DNA of 14,396 bases from JBCCFX01 sp039029515. GTDB lineage: Bacteria; Planctomycetota; Phycisphaerae; Phycisphaerales; SM1A02. The notes below the pieces were generated by a model. That model did no database searches and was not told the origin of the DNA. It saw nothing but the letters and a program-made list of their open reading frames with translations. How positions within the stretch are numbered: position 1 is the first letter of the stretch; every line of letters starts with the position of its first letter. A program made the translations under genes and the position numbers. The stretch is from the NCBI GenBank assembly GCA_039029515.1, contig JBCCFX010000093.1, forward strand, positions 1 through 14,396, written 5' to 3'. Shown piece after piece: positions 1 to 7,016 of this stretch.

Positions 1-11
1 CCATCGTGTGA

Positions 12-764
12 GTGATCCGTCTGCGCTGGGCCTCTTGCGAAATCTCGTCTTTGACGAGTATCATGAGTGCACAGGCACGCAAAATGCACGATCACCACAT
101 CGTGTGCGGTCTCGGCCGCACCGGCCAACGCGTGATCATGAAACTCCTGGACGAAGGCGCTGCGGTCGTTGCCATCGATGACAATCCCGCCATCGTCGAA
201 GAACTTCGTGCGCAGGGCATCATCGCGATGCACGGCGACGCCACATCAGACTTAGCGCTGATGCACGCAGGTGTCACGCGCGCCCAGTCGTTGGCTGCCG
301 TCACCGCATCCGACGCGATCAACGCGCTCATCTGCCTTTCGGCGCATGCGCTGTCGCCGGATCTCACGATCATCGCGCGAGCCGAAGATGAGAGTTCGAT
401 CTGCAAGCTTCAGCGCGCCGGCGCGATGCAGGTCATTGCCCCCGCGAGTTACGGCGGTGACGGCATCGCTGAGAACATGATCCACCCGGACATCGCCCGG
501 CTCTTACCCGGCTTGCAGGGCGGAGATGATGCGCTCGAGTTCGCAGAGCTCTGTATCACCGAGCACTCGCCGTTCTGCGATCGGGCGATCTCTGAAATCG
601 GTCGCGAGTTCCCGCGCATGGTGTTCATCGCTGCCCGCAGCCATGACGGCACGATGATGCTGCGACCGCCCTCTGACCGCGTGCTGACCGAAGGCGAGGT
701 CCTGGTGATCGCAGGAACCGTCGGCGATGTGGCCCAGATGCGGGTCCGACGCCAGGCGGCGTGA
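12..764 (+). CDS. RCK-domain (TrkA-N/TrkA-C) potassium channel regulatory protein
   Basis: Cytoplasmic ligand-sensing module that gates K+ channels or Trk/Ktr transporters by binding NAD(H) or other nucleotides. Residues 28-165 (from GTG 12) form a Rossmann TrkA-N domain: glycine motif GLGRTG at 33-38, acidic D56 ending the second strand, HGDAT at 74-78. Residues 176-246 match TrkA-C (LEFAEL... to VLTEGEVLVIAG). The spacing resembles RCK domains attached to two-TM channels more than stand-alone TrkA. No membrane segment is visible: an in-frame TGA lies at 9-11. The GTG at 12 overlaps another possible upstream stop (TGA 13-15, frame 1), which would suit coupling to an upstream gene, possibly the channel. 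ATG 63 and ATG 84 are alternative starts; residues 1-24 look unlike a normal N-terminus. A frameshifted channel C-terminus cannot be excluded because the window starts here. Family assignment is firm, start is not. Confidence 0.85.
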   Translation: MIRLRWASCEISSLTSIMSAQARKMHDHHIVCGLGRTGQRVIMKLLDEGAAVVAIDDNPAIVEELRAQGIIAMHGDATSDLALMHAGVTRAQSLAAVTASDAINALICLSAHALSPDLTIIARAEDESSICKLQRAGAMQVIAPASYGGDGIAENMIHPDIARLLPGLQGGDDALEFAELCITEHSPFCDRAISEIGREFPRMVFIAARSHDGTMMLRPPSDRVLTEGEVLVIAGTVGDVAQMRVRRQAA

Positions 765-827
765 ACACAGCCGAATCTGCCCCAACTTCGCTGATTTCGC
801 CCCCCTCGGGCAGCCGATAACGACCGT

Positions 828-1364
828 ATGACACAGTTCCCTGAAGAACGACCTCGTGTCTTCGTGATCGACGTGGACGGCGTAATGACCGACGGCAAGT
901 CGTATTACACCGCTGACGGCAAAGTCATGAAGACCTTCGGCCCCGACGACCACGATGGCATCTGCCTCCTTCGGGATCACCTGGACATTCAATTCGTCAG
1001 TGGCGACCGACGCGGATTCGAGATCAGCGCGGCCCGCATCGCACGCGATATGGGTTTCCCGCTCGAACTCGTCAGCTCCGTCCGACGAGCCGACTGGATC
1101 GCCGAACGTTGGCCGCTCGACCAGACCATCTATATGGGCGACGGCATCTTCGATGATGCCGTGCTTCGCGCCGTTGGCTATGGCATCGCACCGGCGAACG
1201 GCGATACACGTGCGAGAGACGCCGCTGATTTCGTCACGCAGCGTTCGGGCGGCGATCGCGCCGTCGCCGAGGCATGCCTGCACATCCTCGACCACTTCTT
1301 CAACGCATCCGCTGATGCATGCACCGCCAATACGACCGCGGTCGCCGGAGGGTGGACGACATGA
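828..1364 (+). CDS. KdsC-like HAD phosphatase
   Basis: Predicted 178-residue sugar-phosphate phosphatase of the HAD C0 (KdsC/YrbI) group, close to the family's usual length. Motif I is DVDGVMTDG at 15-23, with D15 the nucleophile and D17 the acid/base. S58 in VSGDRRG fits motif II. GDGIFDD at 104-110 is motif IV (usual form GDDxND). ADFVTxxxGGxxAV at 133-146 is the family's C-terminal signature. The motif III lysine expected around 86-89 (usual VKDKL) is not obvious; VRRAD is found, so an arginine may stand in. The usual VRDGLGI region reads GPDDHDGI, suggesting a substrate other than Kdo-8-P. It opens the five-gene run; its TGA overlaps the next ATG by 4 bases (ATGA 1361-1364). No clear Shine-Dalgarno precedes ATG 828. 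No kdsA or kdsB homologue is nearby, so I would not name it kdsC. Confidence 0.85.
   Translation: MTQFPEERPRVFVIDVDGVMTDGKSYYTADGKVMKTFGPDDHDGICLLRDHLDIQFVSGDRRGFEISAARIARDMGFPLELVSSVRRADWIAERWPLDQTIYMGDGIFDDAVLRAVGYGIAPANGDTRARDAADFVTQRSGGDRAVAEACLHILDHFFNASADACTANTTAVAGGWTT
1347..1352 (+). promoter_or_regulatory. Shine-Dalgarno deciding the start at 1361
   Basis: GGAGGG lies 8 bases before ATG 1361, inside the 3' end of the phosphatase gene. Together with the ATGA overlap it favours 1361 over the in-frame ATG at 1319. Confidence 0.75.
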
Positions 1365-2614
1365 ACGAGACTATTGACCTTCGTGCCTACTGTCGCGCCG
1401 CGAATCATCCGGTCATGTGCATCGGACCGATGTCGCGCAATATCGTCGACGCCGTGGTGTGCTACGCCGATCGCCTGCGCCAACCAATCCCGCTCATCGC
1501 AAGTCGCCGTCAGATCGATGCCGCATCGCTCGGTGGCGGCTACGTCGAGAACTGGACGACCGAATCGTTCGCCGCCTTCGTGCGCAGCCGCGGTGGAACG
1601 TTCGCGCCCATGTGTCGCGATCATGGCGGACCGTGGCAAGGCACGGATGAATCCGATCTTCCGGTTGAAACCGCCATGGACCGCGCGAAGGCATCAATCG
1701 CCGAGGATCTCGCACGCGGCTTCCGCGTCATTCACCTCGATCCCAGCATCGGTGAAGAGACGCGATCGCAGGATGAAACGCTCAACCTGCTCTTCGATCT
1801 CTATGAATTCACGATCAGCACAGCACGCGAATTGAATCGCCCCGTCGAGCTCGAAGTCGGAACCGAACAACAATCGGGCGACGTCGCGGGCGCAGCCGAG
1901 CTCATTGCGTTCCTCAAAGCCGTCACGCAGTTCTGCCGACGCGAACGATTCCCGCACCCACTGTTCTGCGTCGTGCAGACCGGCACGTTGGTGCGCGAGA
2001 TGCGCAACGTCGGGCTCACCGAAGGTCGGCGCAATGAAGAAGTCGATCAGCGCTATGCGGTCAGCACCATGGCGAAGAACGTGCGCATGTTGACCGACGT
2101 CGCGTACATCAACGATGTGTTCGTCAAGGAACACAACGGCGACTACCTCAGTGACGGTTCACTCGCCGCGCGGGCGGAATGGGAAATCGGCGGCGTCAAT
2201 ATCGCACCGGAAATGGGCGTCTTCGAGACCAAGACGATGATCTCGCTGTGCCAGGAACTCGGTCGGTCCGACGTTCGTGACGGCATGCTCGAACTCTTCC
2301 ACGCTTCCCGCAAGTGGGACAAATGGATGCGGGCCGAAACGACCGCGACGGATGTCGATCGCGCAATCATCGCCGGCCATTATTGCTTCGCCGATGATCG
2401 CTTCCTCGCACTCAAGCATGATCTCGTAGCCGCGGCCGCCGCACGTGGGATTGATGTCGACGCGACAATTCGCGAAGGCCTGACCGCCATGCTGCGTCGG
2501 ATGACGTGGTGTTTGGGTTACCAGAAGGCAGCGTGCCACGCGATCGCAACACCAGACATTCAGATCAATCGCACCACAACAAGCCCTGTTCCTGCCATGC
2601 ACGGCGCCGCCTGA
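1361..2614 (+). CDS. GatZ/KbaZ-family class II tagatose-bisphosphate aldolase-like protein
   Basis: Predicted 417-residue TIM-barrel protein of the family that holds GatZ and KbaZ (often mislabelled tagatose-6-phosphate kinase). By recall of E. coli GatZ, blocks align in order: GGGYVENWT (58-66) to the NQFGGYTGMT region; CRDHGGP (85-91) to GGDHLGP; HLDPS (125-129) to HLDAS; VGTEQ (166-170) to IGTEV; VVQTG (204-208) to VVQPG; KEHNGDYL (256-263) to EAHSTDYQ; INIAPEMG-like VNIAPEMG (279-286) to LKVGPALT. D87, H88, H125, D127, E169, H258 and D261 are thus candidate metal/catalytic residues. In E. coli GatZ only stabilises the aldolase GatY, but no GatY-like gene is in this window, so this protein may act alone or on another substrate. 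Start chosen from the ATGA overlap and GGAGGG. The last ~17 residues are low-complexity. Family confident; reaction unknown. Confidence 0.8.
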   Translation: MNETIDLRAYCRAANHPVMCIGPMSRNIVDAVVCYADRLRQPIPLIASRRQIDAASLGGGYVENWTTESFAAFVRSRGGTFAPMCRDHGGPWQGTDESDLPVETAMDRAKASIAEDLARGFRVIHLDPSIGEETRSQDETLNLLFDLYEFTISTARELNRPVELEVGTEQQSGDVAGAAELIAFLKAVTQFCRRERFPHPLFCVVQTGTLVREMRNVGLTEGRRNEEVDQRYAVSTMAKNVRMLTDVAYINDVFVKEHNGDYLSDGSLAARAEWEIGGVNIAPEMGVFETKTMISLCQELGRSDVRDGMLELFHASRKWDKWMRAETTATDVDRAIIAGHYCFADDRFLALKHDLVAAAAARGIDVDATIREGLTAMLRRMTWCLGYQKAACHAIATPDIQINRTTTSPVPAMHGAA

Positions 2615-2644
2615 AGGCATCTCGCGAACCACGGAGTTCTCACT

Positions 2645-3430
2645 ATGTCGACTTCACCCTCTGACGTCACGAACTACGGCGACAACCTGGTTCGCCATTT
2701 CGAATCGCTGCATGACCATCACAAACTGGCGGACGATGCGTACTCGTATCGCGTGATTCACTTCTCCCCGAATGACACGACGCAGACCGTCGAACTCCCC
2801 TGCTGCGTCCTCACGCTCGTTGGCGAACACGATGAGCCGATTCAGGTCGAGCGCGGCGATGAACAGCTCACGATCCGACCCAACGAAGTCGCAACGATCA
2901 CGGGTGAACCATTCATTGTTCGCGGCACGAATGCCACGCTGTTGCTGGCTTCGGTTTCCGAACCATCAGATCCGATTAACGACACCATGACGGTCGTCGA
3001 ACGATCGTCATGTACGTTCGTCGACAAACCGTGGGGCTCGGAAACCTGGCTGAATGGTCGCCATCCTGACTTCGCCTTCAAACGCATTGTCATTCGTGCC
3101 GGCCACCGAACGAGCCTGCAATACCACGAGATGAAGCGCGAAACGAACTTGCTTGTTTCGGGCAGCGCTGCGCTACACTACCGCCACACCGATACGCCGA
3201 TCGATGACGTCACAGCCGATGACACGACGACGGCGCAATGCGATGCGCCCACGGTGATCGATGTTTGGCCTCACACGCTGCATCGCATCGAAGCCCTGAC
3301 AGACATCACGCTGTACGAAGTGTCGACACCGCATCTTGATGATGTGATTCGCGTCTCGGATGACGCCGGCCGCGCCGATGGCCTGATTGCGTCGGAACAC
3401 AATGCTCCTTCGGCAGTGGCAACATCATGA
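2645..3430 (+). CDS. Bicupin protein with mannose-6-phosphate isomerase type II-like C-terminal domain
   Basis: Predicted 261-residue cytoplasmic protein of two cupin-like folds. The C-terminal half (125-245) resembles the isomerase domain of ManC/AlgA-type enzymes and related small sugar cupins: VDKPWGSE (126-133), SLQYHEMKRET (157-167), VSG (171-173), WPHTLHRIEA (208-217), and EVSTPHLDDVIR (225-236) followed by DDAGR. Q159, H161, E166 and H213 are the likely metal ligands. The N-terminal half (about 45-108) is a plainer beta-rich cupin without an obvious HxH set. It could isomerise or epimerise a sugar phosphate, or bind a sugar without catalysis. GGAG at 2633-2636 lies 8 bases before the ATG, and a 30-base gap separates it from the aldolase-like gene; its stop overlaps the next start (ATGA 3427-3430). 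Fold call is good, activity unproven. Confidence 0.78.
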   Translation: MSTSPSDVTNYGDNLVRHFESLHDHHKLADDAYSYRVIHFSPNDTTQTVELPCCVLTLVGEHDEPIQVERGDEQLTIRPNEVATITGEPFIVRGTNATLLLASVSEPSDPINDTMTVVERSSCTFVDKPWGSETWLNGRHPDFAFKRIVIRAGHRTSLQYHEMKRETNLLVSGSAALHYRHTDTPIDDVTADDTTTAQCDAPTVIDVWPHTLHRIEALTDITLYEVSTPHLDDVIRVSDDAGRADGLIASEHNAPSAVATS

Positions 3431-4995
3431 GCACATCGCCACTTGTCTGCATTCTGACGGCTGGCCGCGGTACGCGACTCGGCAGCGACCTTGCCCGCCT
3501 CAACAAAGCGATACTTCCGCTTGGCGATCGAGCGCTGATCTCGCACATCATCGATGCGTTTCCTGATGATGCCCGATTCGTCATCGCGCTTGGCTATGAA
3601 GCAGCGCAGGTGCGCGGCTACATCGAACTCGCACACGCCGATGCCCAGGTTCAGTTCATCGATGTGGATCCGTGGTGCGGACCCGGCAGTGGACCTGGCC
3701 GATCATTGCTCGCCTGTGCTGATGCGCTGAACGAGCCGTTCTACTTTGTCGCGTGCGACAGCATTCCGACCGCTCCAATTGATGTGGGCGACACACGCGA
3801 CTGGATCGGCGTGAGCCGAGTGCCCCCCGACGAGTCCGTTCGCTACTGCAATGCCCGATGTGATGGCGACGTGGTCGTCGAACTCCTCGACAAACAGCGC
3901 GCAGATGGCCCGAACGATGCTGCGTTTACTGGCATCATGCATATCGCATCGACAGATCTGTTCTGGAATGCACTGCGAGAGCAGGATCTGATCGCTGGTG
4001 AACACCAGGTGTCAAACGGACTGCGCGCACTCGTTGATCAGGGTTCACTGCATGCCAGGCAGTTGGCATGGTGTGATGCTGGCGATGAGGACGCCTATCG
4101 CGACCTCGTCGTTGCACATCATGGCTTTGATTTCAGCAAGCCAGGCGAAGCGCTGTTTCTATATCGCGATCGAGTCATCAAGCTGTTTGCCGATGCCGAT
4201 CAGGCCGCACGACGTATCGACCGTGCACAGAACGGACCAGCGGTTTTCCCGACATTGATCGAGGCACCGGCCGGCTATCTCGCGTACGACTTCGTACCTG
4301 GCGAAACGCTCTACACGTGTATCACGCCGGACATCTTTGAAGCATTCCTCACATGGTGTGATACCAATCTGTGGGTGCGCACCGACGTTGATGCATCGTC
4401 GTACGGCGAAGCATGCCATGCGTTCTACCGAACCAAGACACTGGATCGACTGGCACTCCTGACATCACCATCACAGTACGATGCCATCACGCATGCCAAC
4501 GGCGAATCGATTCCGCCGCTCGCTGACGTGCTGGATGCGATCAGCTGGGATGAACTCTGTGACGGTTGCCCCACGTTTTTCCATGGCGATCTCCAGTTTG
4601 ACAACGTGATTCGAACCGATGATGACTCGTTCCTGCTCCTCGATTGGCGACCCGACTTCGCCGGCCGTCTGGATGTCGGCGATCTCTACTACGACCTCGG
4701 CAAGATGCTCGGCGGCATCCGAATGAACTACGGCCGCATCAAGCATGGCGACATCCAGTACGAACTGGTTGATGGCGATGCTCGATACGAAATCCCGACC
4801 GCACCGAACCCCGAAGCGCTGACGGACATCCTCCGGCGCTACGTCGATGCACGTGGATTGGACTGGTCGCGCATCGAGATGATCAATGCGCTGATCTACC
4901 TCAACATGGCACCGCTGCATGTGTCGCCATTCCGCGAAGCGTTGCTCGCATCGGCTCGACAGTTGCTCGCCGACACCGTATATGTGACCGGATGA
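3427..4995 (+). CDS. Bifunctional nucleotidyltransferase / APH-choline-kinase-like kinase fusion
   Basis: Predicted 522-residue two-domain enzyme. Residues 5-232 are an NTP-transferase (GT-A fold): LTAGRGTRLG at 10-19 binds the nucleotide, K27 in NKAILPLGDR contacts the sugar phosphate, and D111 in ACDS is the likely Mg2+ ligand. Residues 236-520 are a protein-kinase-like phosphotransferase: K252 in YRDRVIKL is the candidate ATP lysine, HGDLQFDN at 386-393 is the Brenner catalytic loop (D388 base, N393 metal), and D406 in LLDWR is the second metal ligand. DVGDLYYDLGKM at 416-427 is typical of aminoglycoside/choline-kinase relatives. The arrangement suggests two consecutive steps: phosphorylation of a sugar, polyol or amino alcohol, then transfer to CTP or another NTP, as in LicA/LicC-type pairs but fused. 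It overlaps both neighbours by ATGA, implying translational coupling. Substrate and nucleotide cannot be read from sequence. Confidence 0.88.
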   Translation: MSTSPLVCILTAGRGTRLGSDLARLNKAILPLGDRALISHIIDAFPDDARFVIALGYEAAQVRGYIELAHADAQVQFIDVDPWCGPGSGPGRSLLACADALNEPFYFVACDSIPTAPIDVGDTRDWIGVSRVPPDESVRYCNARCDGDVVVELLDKQRADGPNDAAFTGIMHIASTDLFWNALREQDLIAGEHQVSNGLRALVDQGSLHARQLAWCDAGDEDAYRDLVVAHHGFDFSKPGEALFLYRDRVIKLFADADQAARRIDRAQNGPAVFPTLIEAPAGYLAYDFVPGETLYTCITPDIFEAFLTWCDTNLWVRTDVDASSYGEACHAFYRTKTLDRLALLTSPSQYDAITHANGESIPPLADVLDAISWDELCDGCPTFFHGDLQFDNVIRTDDDSFLLLDWRPDFAGRLDVGDLYYDLGKMLGGIRMNYGRIKHGDIQYELVDGDARYEIPTAPNPEALTDILRRYVDARGLDWSRIEMINALIYLNMAPLHVSPFREALLASARQLLADTVYVTG

Positions 4996-5861
4996 ACGGA
5001 CCGACGACCCGGCTTTTTCTTTCCGTCTCCGCTCGCCCGGGACGCTTCGGCGCGACGGTCTACAACGAGCTGTTCCAGCGTCACAACATTGATGCGACGT
5101 ACATTCCACGTCGTGCGCCAGCATCCGCCGAGCATTTGATTGACAGCATCCGCACGCTCAATGTTGCAGGCTGCAGCGTCTCCGCGCCGCTGAAGAACGC
5201 CGTCATTCGGTATCTCGACGAGGTTGAAGAACATGCGAAGCACGCCGCTGCCGTCAACACGATCGTCAATACCGATGGTCGACTGACCGGAACCTGTACC
5301 GACATTACCGGCGTGCATCATGCCGTTGGTCAACACCAGAAGACATCATCGCTCTCTTCAGCGCTGATCTTTGGTGCCGGCGGCGTGGTTGGCCCGGTCA
5401 TCATCGGCCTGCAACAGTGTGGCATCAAAGAGATCACGATCACCGCAAGGAAGATCGAAGCGGCGCAGGACGCGGCAAGTCGATTCGACGTGAACTGGAG
5501 CCATGAACCCACCTCGCATGCATTCGACCTGCTTGTCAATGCCACGCCAGCCGGGCGAACTCAGAACGATGCGCCGATGTTATATGACTGCCTGACACAC
5601 TGCCGAACGCTCTTTGACCTCACCGTGTCGGAAGCGCCGACGCACGTTCATGAGACGGCGCTCGCATCAGGATTAACGGTGATCGATGGTGTCACGATGT
5701 GCGCGGCCCAGATTCGCGAGCAGGCCCGGCAATACACCGGCATCGACTTCGACCCGAACGAGATCCTGTCGATCATCCGATCGAAGTACCTTCAAGCGCC
5801 GGCATCGTCATCGCAGCCTGCATCGATGATCGAACCGCATCCGCAACAACCGACGATGTGA
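4992..5861 (+). CDS. Shikimate dehydrogenase-like NAD(P)-dependent oxidoreductase
   Basis: Predicted 289-residue member of the AroE/YdiB superfamily. Catalytic K68 (CSVSAPLKNA, 61-70), N89 in AAVNT and D104 in TCTDITG align with E. coli AroE K65, N86 and D102. The NAD(P) site is FGAGG at 127-131, followed by LLVNATPAG at 180-188 and MCAAQ at 236-240, where Q240 fits the substrate glutamine. The N-terminal shikimate carboxylate site (usual SxS before a P) reads SARPGRFGA at 13-21 and lacks those serines, and the NVTxPHK motif reads SVSAPLK. So the redox machinery is kept while the substrate pocket is changed; I infer a cyclitol, keto-sugar or polyol substrate rather than dehydroshikimate. Residues from about 268 on are a Ser/Pro/Gln-rich tail. 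Its ATG overlaps the kinase stop, and its last 89 bases overlap the convergent glycosyltransferase gene. Confidence 0.82.
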   Translation: MNGPTTRLFLSVSARPGRFGATVYNELFQRHNIDATYIPRRAPASAEHLIDSIRTLNVAGCSVSAPLKNAVIRYLDEVEEHAKHAAAVNTIVNTDGRLTGTCTDITGVHHAVGQHQKTSSLSSALIFGAGGVVGPVIIGLQQCGIKEITITARKIEAAQDAASRFDVNWSHEPTSHAFDLLVNATPAGRTQNDAPMLYDCLTHCRTLFDLTVSEAPTHVHETALASGLTVIDGVTMCAAQIREQARQYTGIDFDPNEILSIIRSKYLQAPASSSQPASMIEPHPQQPTM

Positions 5862-6774
5862 CCTCGCCCGCATACAGCCGATCAAGCCAGCGTTCGTCGT
5901 AGCAGTACACGTGTCCGTAGTCCGGTCGCCATGAACACGACGGTGCGAAGTTAGCATCGAATTCGCCGGGATCAATCGACGTCTTCGCATCTGACCATTC
6001 TCGAAAGTCGATGCGATCGGTCGCTGGTTCGGCCCCGATCCGAAAGTGCGTTTGCACGATTGCGTAGTACAAGCCGAGCACGTCGAGATACATTTCGTCC
6101 TGCAACCGGTCGGCGAGCACCTCGAATCGATCATCCTTGACAAGCCGATCATCTGATCCGAACGTCAGCACGGCATCGACGCGCGGATCGATGTCTCGAA
6201 ACGGATGTATGAATCGACGGATGTGCGCACGACCGACGCCGGGATCGATCGATTCATCGTCGTACCGATGATCTTCATGCGTGATCGCCTGAAGATCGCG
6301 CGCCAGGCCGACCATGCACTCATCCGCAAGGTAAAACGGCTTCGTGATCTCAAACCATGGCACCCAGATGCGCTGGGTGAATGCGCGCACACCCTGAACC
6401 GGACTGGTCACGTCCGACGCCGATGCCGCCTCAATGCGGTGACGAAGCAGATCCGCATCGATGTACAGATCGGTGCGTGTCTTCACGACGACGTCGTCCG
6501 GCTCCATCAGATCGAGACCGACCTGCATGCACCGCATCTGCCGCCAGAGATTCCCGTCGCCAGGATCATCAACATCCCGAATCTCTGTCACGATGACGCC
6601 ATGGCGCTCGACGAGTGCCTGAGCATCCGGTGATTCGTCGAGCGCACCACTCCACGTCACGAGAAGAACATCGTCCAGGAGGCCGTCGGCCGAAAATGAC
6701 GCACAATCTCGAAGCGAGTCAGCCCAGCGATCGAGTTCGCGAGGCAAGCCAGTGAAGAGCGTGTATCGGCGCAT
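5773..6774 (-). CDS. WavE-like glycosyltransferase
   Basis: Predicted 333-residue cytoplasmic protein resembling the WavE lipopolysaccharide-synthesis family. LLVTWSGALDE at 37-47 matches the strand after a GT-A-like beta start. NLWRQMRCMQVGLD at 75-88 followed by VVVKTRTDLYID at 95-106 matches the family's RQ...GL...KxRTD core, with D102 the likely metal/nucleotide-sugar residue. DECMVGL at 151-157 fits the next conserved acidic patch. The start is supported by AAGGGA about 9 bases upstream on the - strand. It is the only - strand gene in the left half and converges on the sugar cassette, overlapping the dehydrogenase end by 89 bases; it is a candidate user of the cassette's product. The 242-base gap to the divergent Cys-rich gene should hold its promoter, but I could not pick out clear -35/-10 boxes. 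Confidence 0.75.
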   Translation of the reverse strand: MRRYTLFTGLPRELDRWADSLRDCASFSADGLLDDVLLVTWSGALDESPDAQALVERHGVIVTEIRDVDDPGDGNLWRQMRCMQVGLDLMEPDDVVVKTRTDLYIDADLLRHRIEAASASDVTSPVQGVRAFTQRIWVPWFEITKPFYLADECMVGLARDLQAITHEDHRYDDESIDPGVGRAHIRRFIHPFRDIDPRVDAVLTFGSDDRLVKDDRFEVLADRLQDEMYLDVLGLYYAIVQTHFRIGAEPATDRIDFREWSDAKTSIDPGEFDANFAPSCSWRPDYGHVYCYDERWLDRLYAGEVTSSVVADAVRSSMQAAMTMPALEGTSIG

Positions 6775-7004
6775 GGCCAGAGTCCCTTTCCGGAAGGCGA
6801 ATTCCGCCCGTCAGATCATCGGACTGACCAACCATCGGCCTGCAAGATCCGACATCGCTTCATCACCGATGCGACCGCCGAGATGAGTTTTCCTGCGATT
6901 CCGACGAATTCACGTGAGAGACCCCGCCTCGTTGTGCAGAATGGTTTCGGAGGATGGTGCGCGCAGCGTCGATCGACGAGCTGTGCACGCGACCTCAGGA
7001 CTCA
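6775..7004. other. Divergent intergenic region, presumed promoters
   Basis: Non-coding gap between the WavE-like gene (leftward) and the Cys-rich protein gene (rightward). Both must be transcribed from here if they have their own promoters. I see no convincing sigma-70-type boxes, operators or strong hairpins. A reading frame extends upstream to 6954 into the Cys-rich gene but is not favoured, as the strong ribosome site lies at 7005-7010. Confidence 0.35.
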
Positions 7005-7010
7005 GGGAGG
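7005..7010 (+). promoter_or_regulatory. Strong Shine-Dalgarno fixing the start at 7017
   Basis: GGGAGG followed by AAGAAC places ATG 7017 at ideal spacing. The encoded N-terminus is then a good signal peptide, which the longer frame from 6954 would bury. Confidence 0.8.
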
Positions 7011-7016
7011 AAGAAC

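Noticed and set aside
504..1295. A 263-codon open frame on the - strand
   Set aside because: It lies antisense to the RCK and HAD genes, whose proteins have clear family motifs; its own translation shows no recognisable domain. GC-rich codon bias creates such frames.
828..1364. Naming the phosphatase kdsC of Kdo biosynthesis
   Set aside because: No kdsA, kdsB or kdsD nearby, and the substrate-loop and motif III segments differ from KdsC.
1361..2614. Tagatose-6-phosphate kinase
   Set aside because: This is a legacy label for the GatZ family. The protein has no PfkB or other kinase ATP motif and aligns with the aldolase-like GatZ blocks.
4992..5861. Housekeeping aroE
   Set aside because: The substrate-binding SxS is missing and the gene is translationally coupled to glycan-activation genes rather than aromatic ones.
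6954..7016. Earlier start for the Cys-rich protein
   Set aside because: It would add a polar 21-residue extension before the signal peptide and ignore the GGGAGG ribosome site at 7005-7010.
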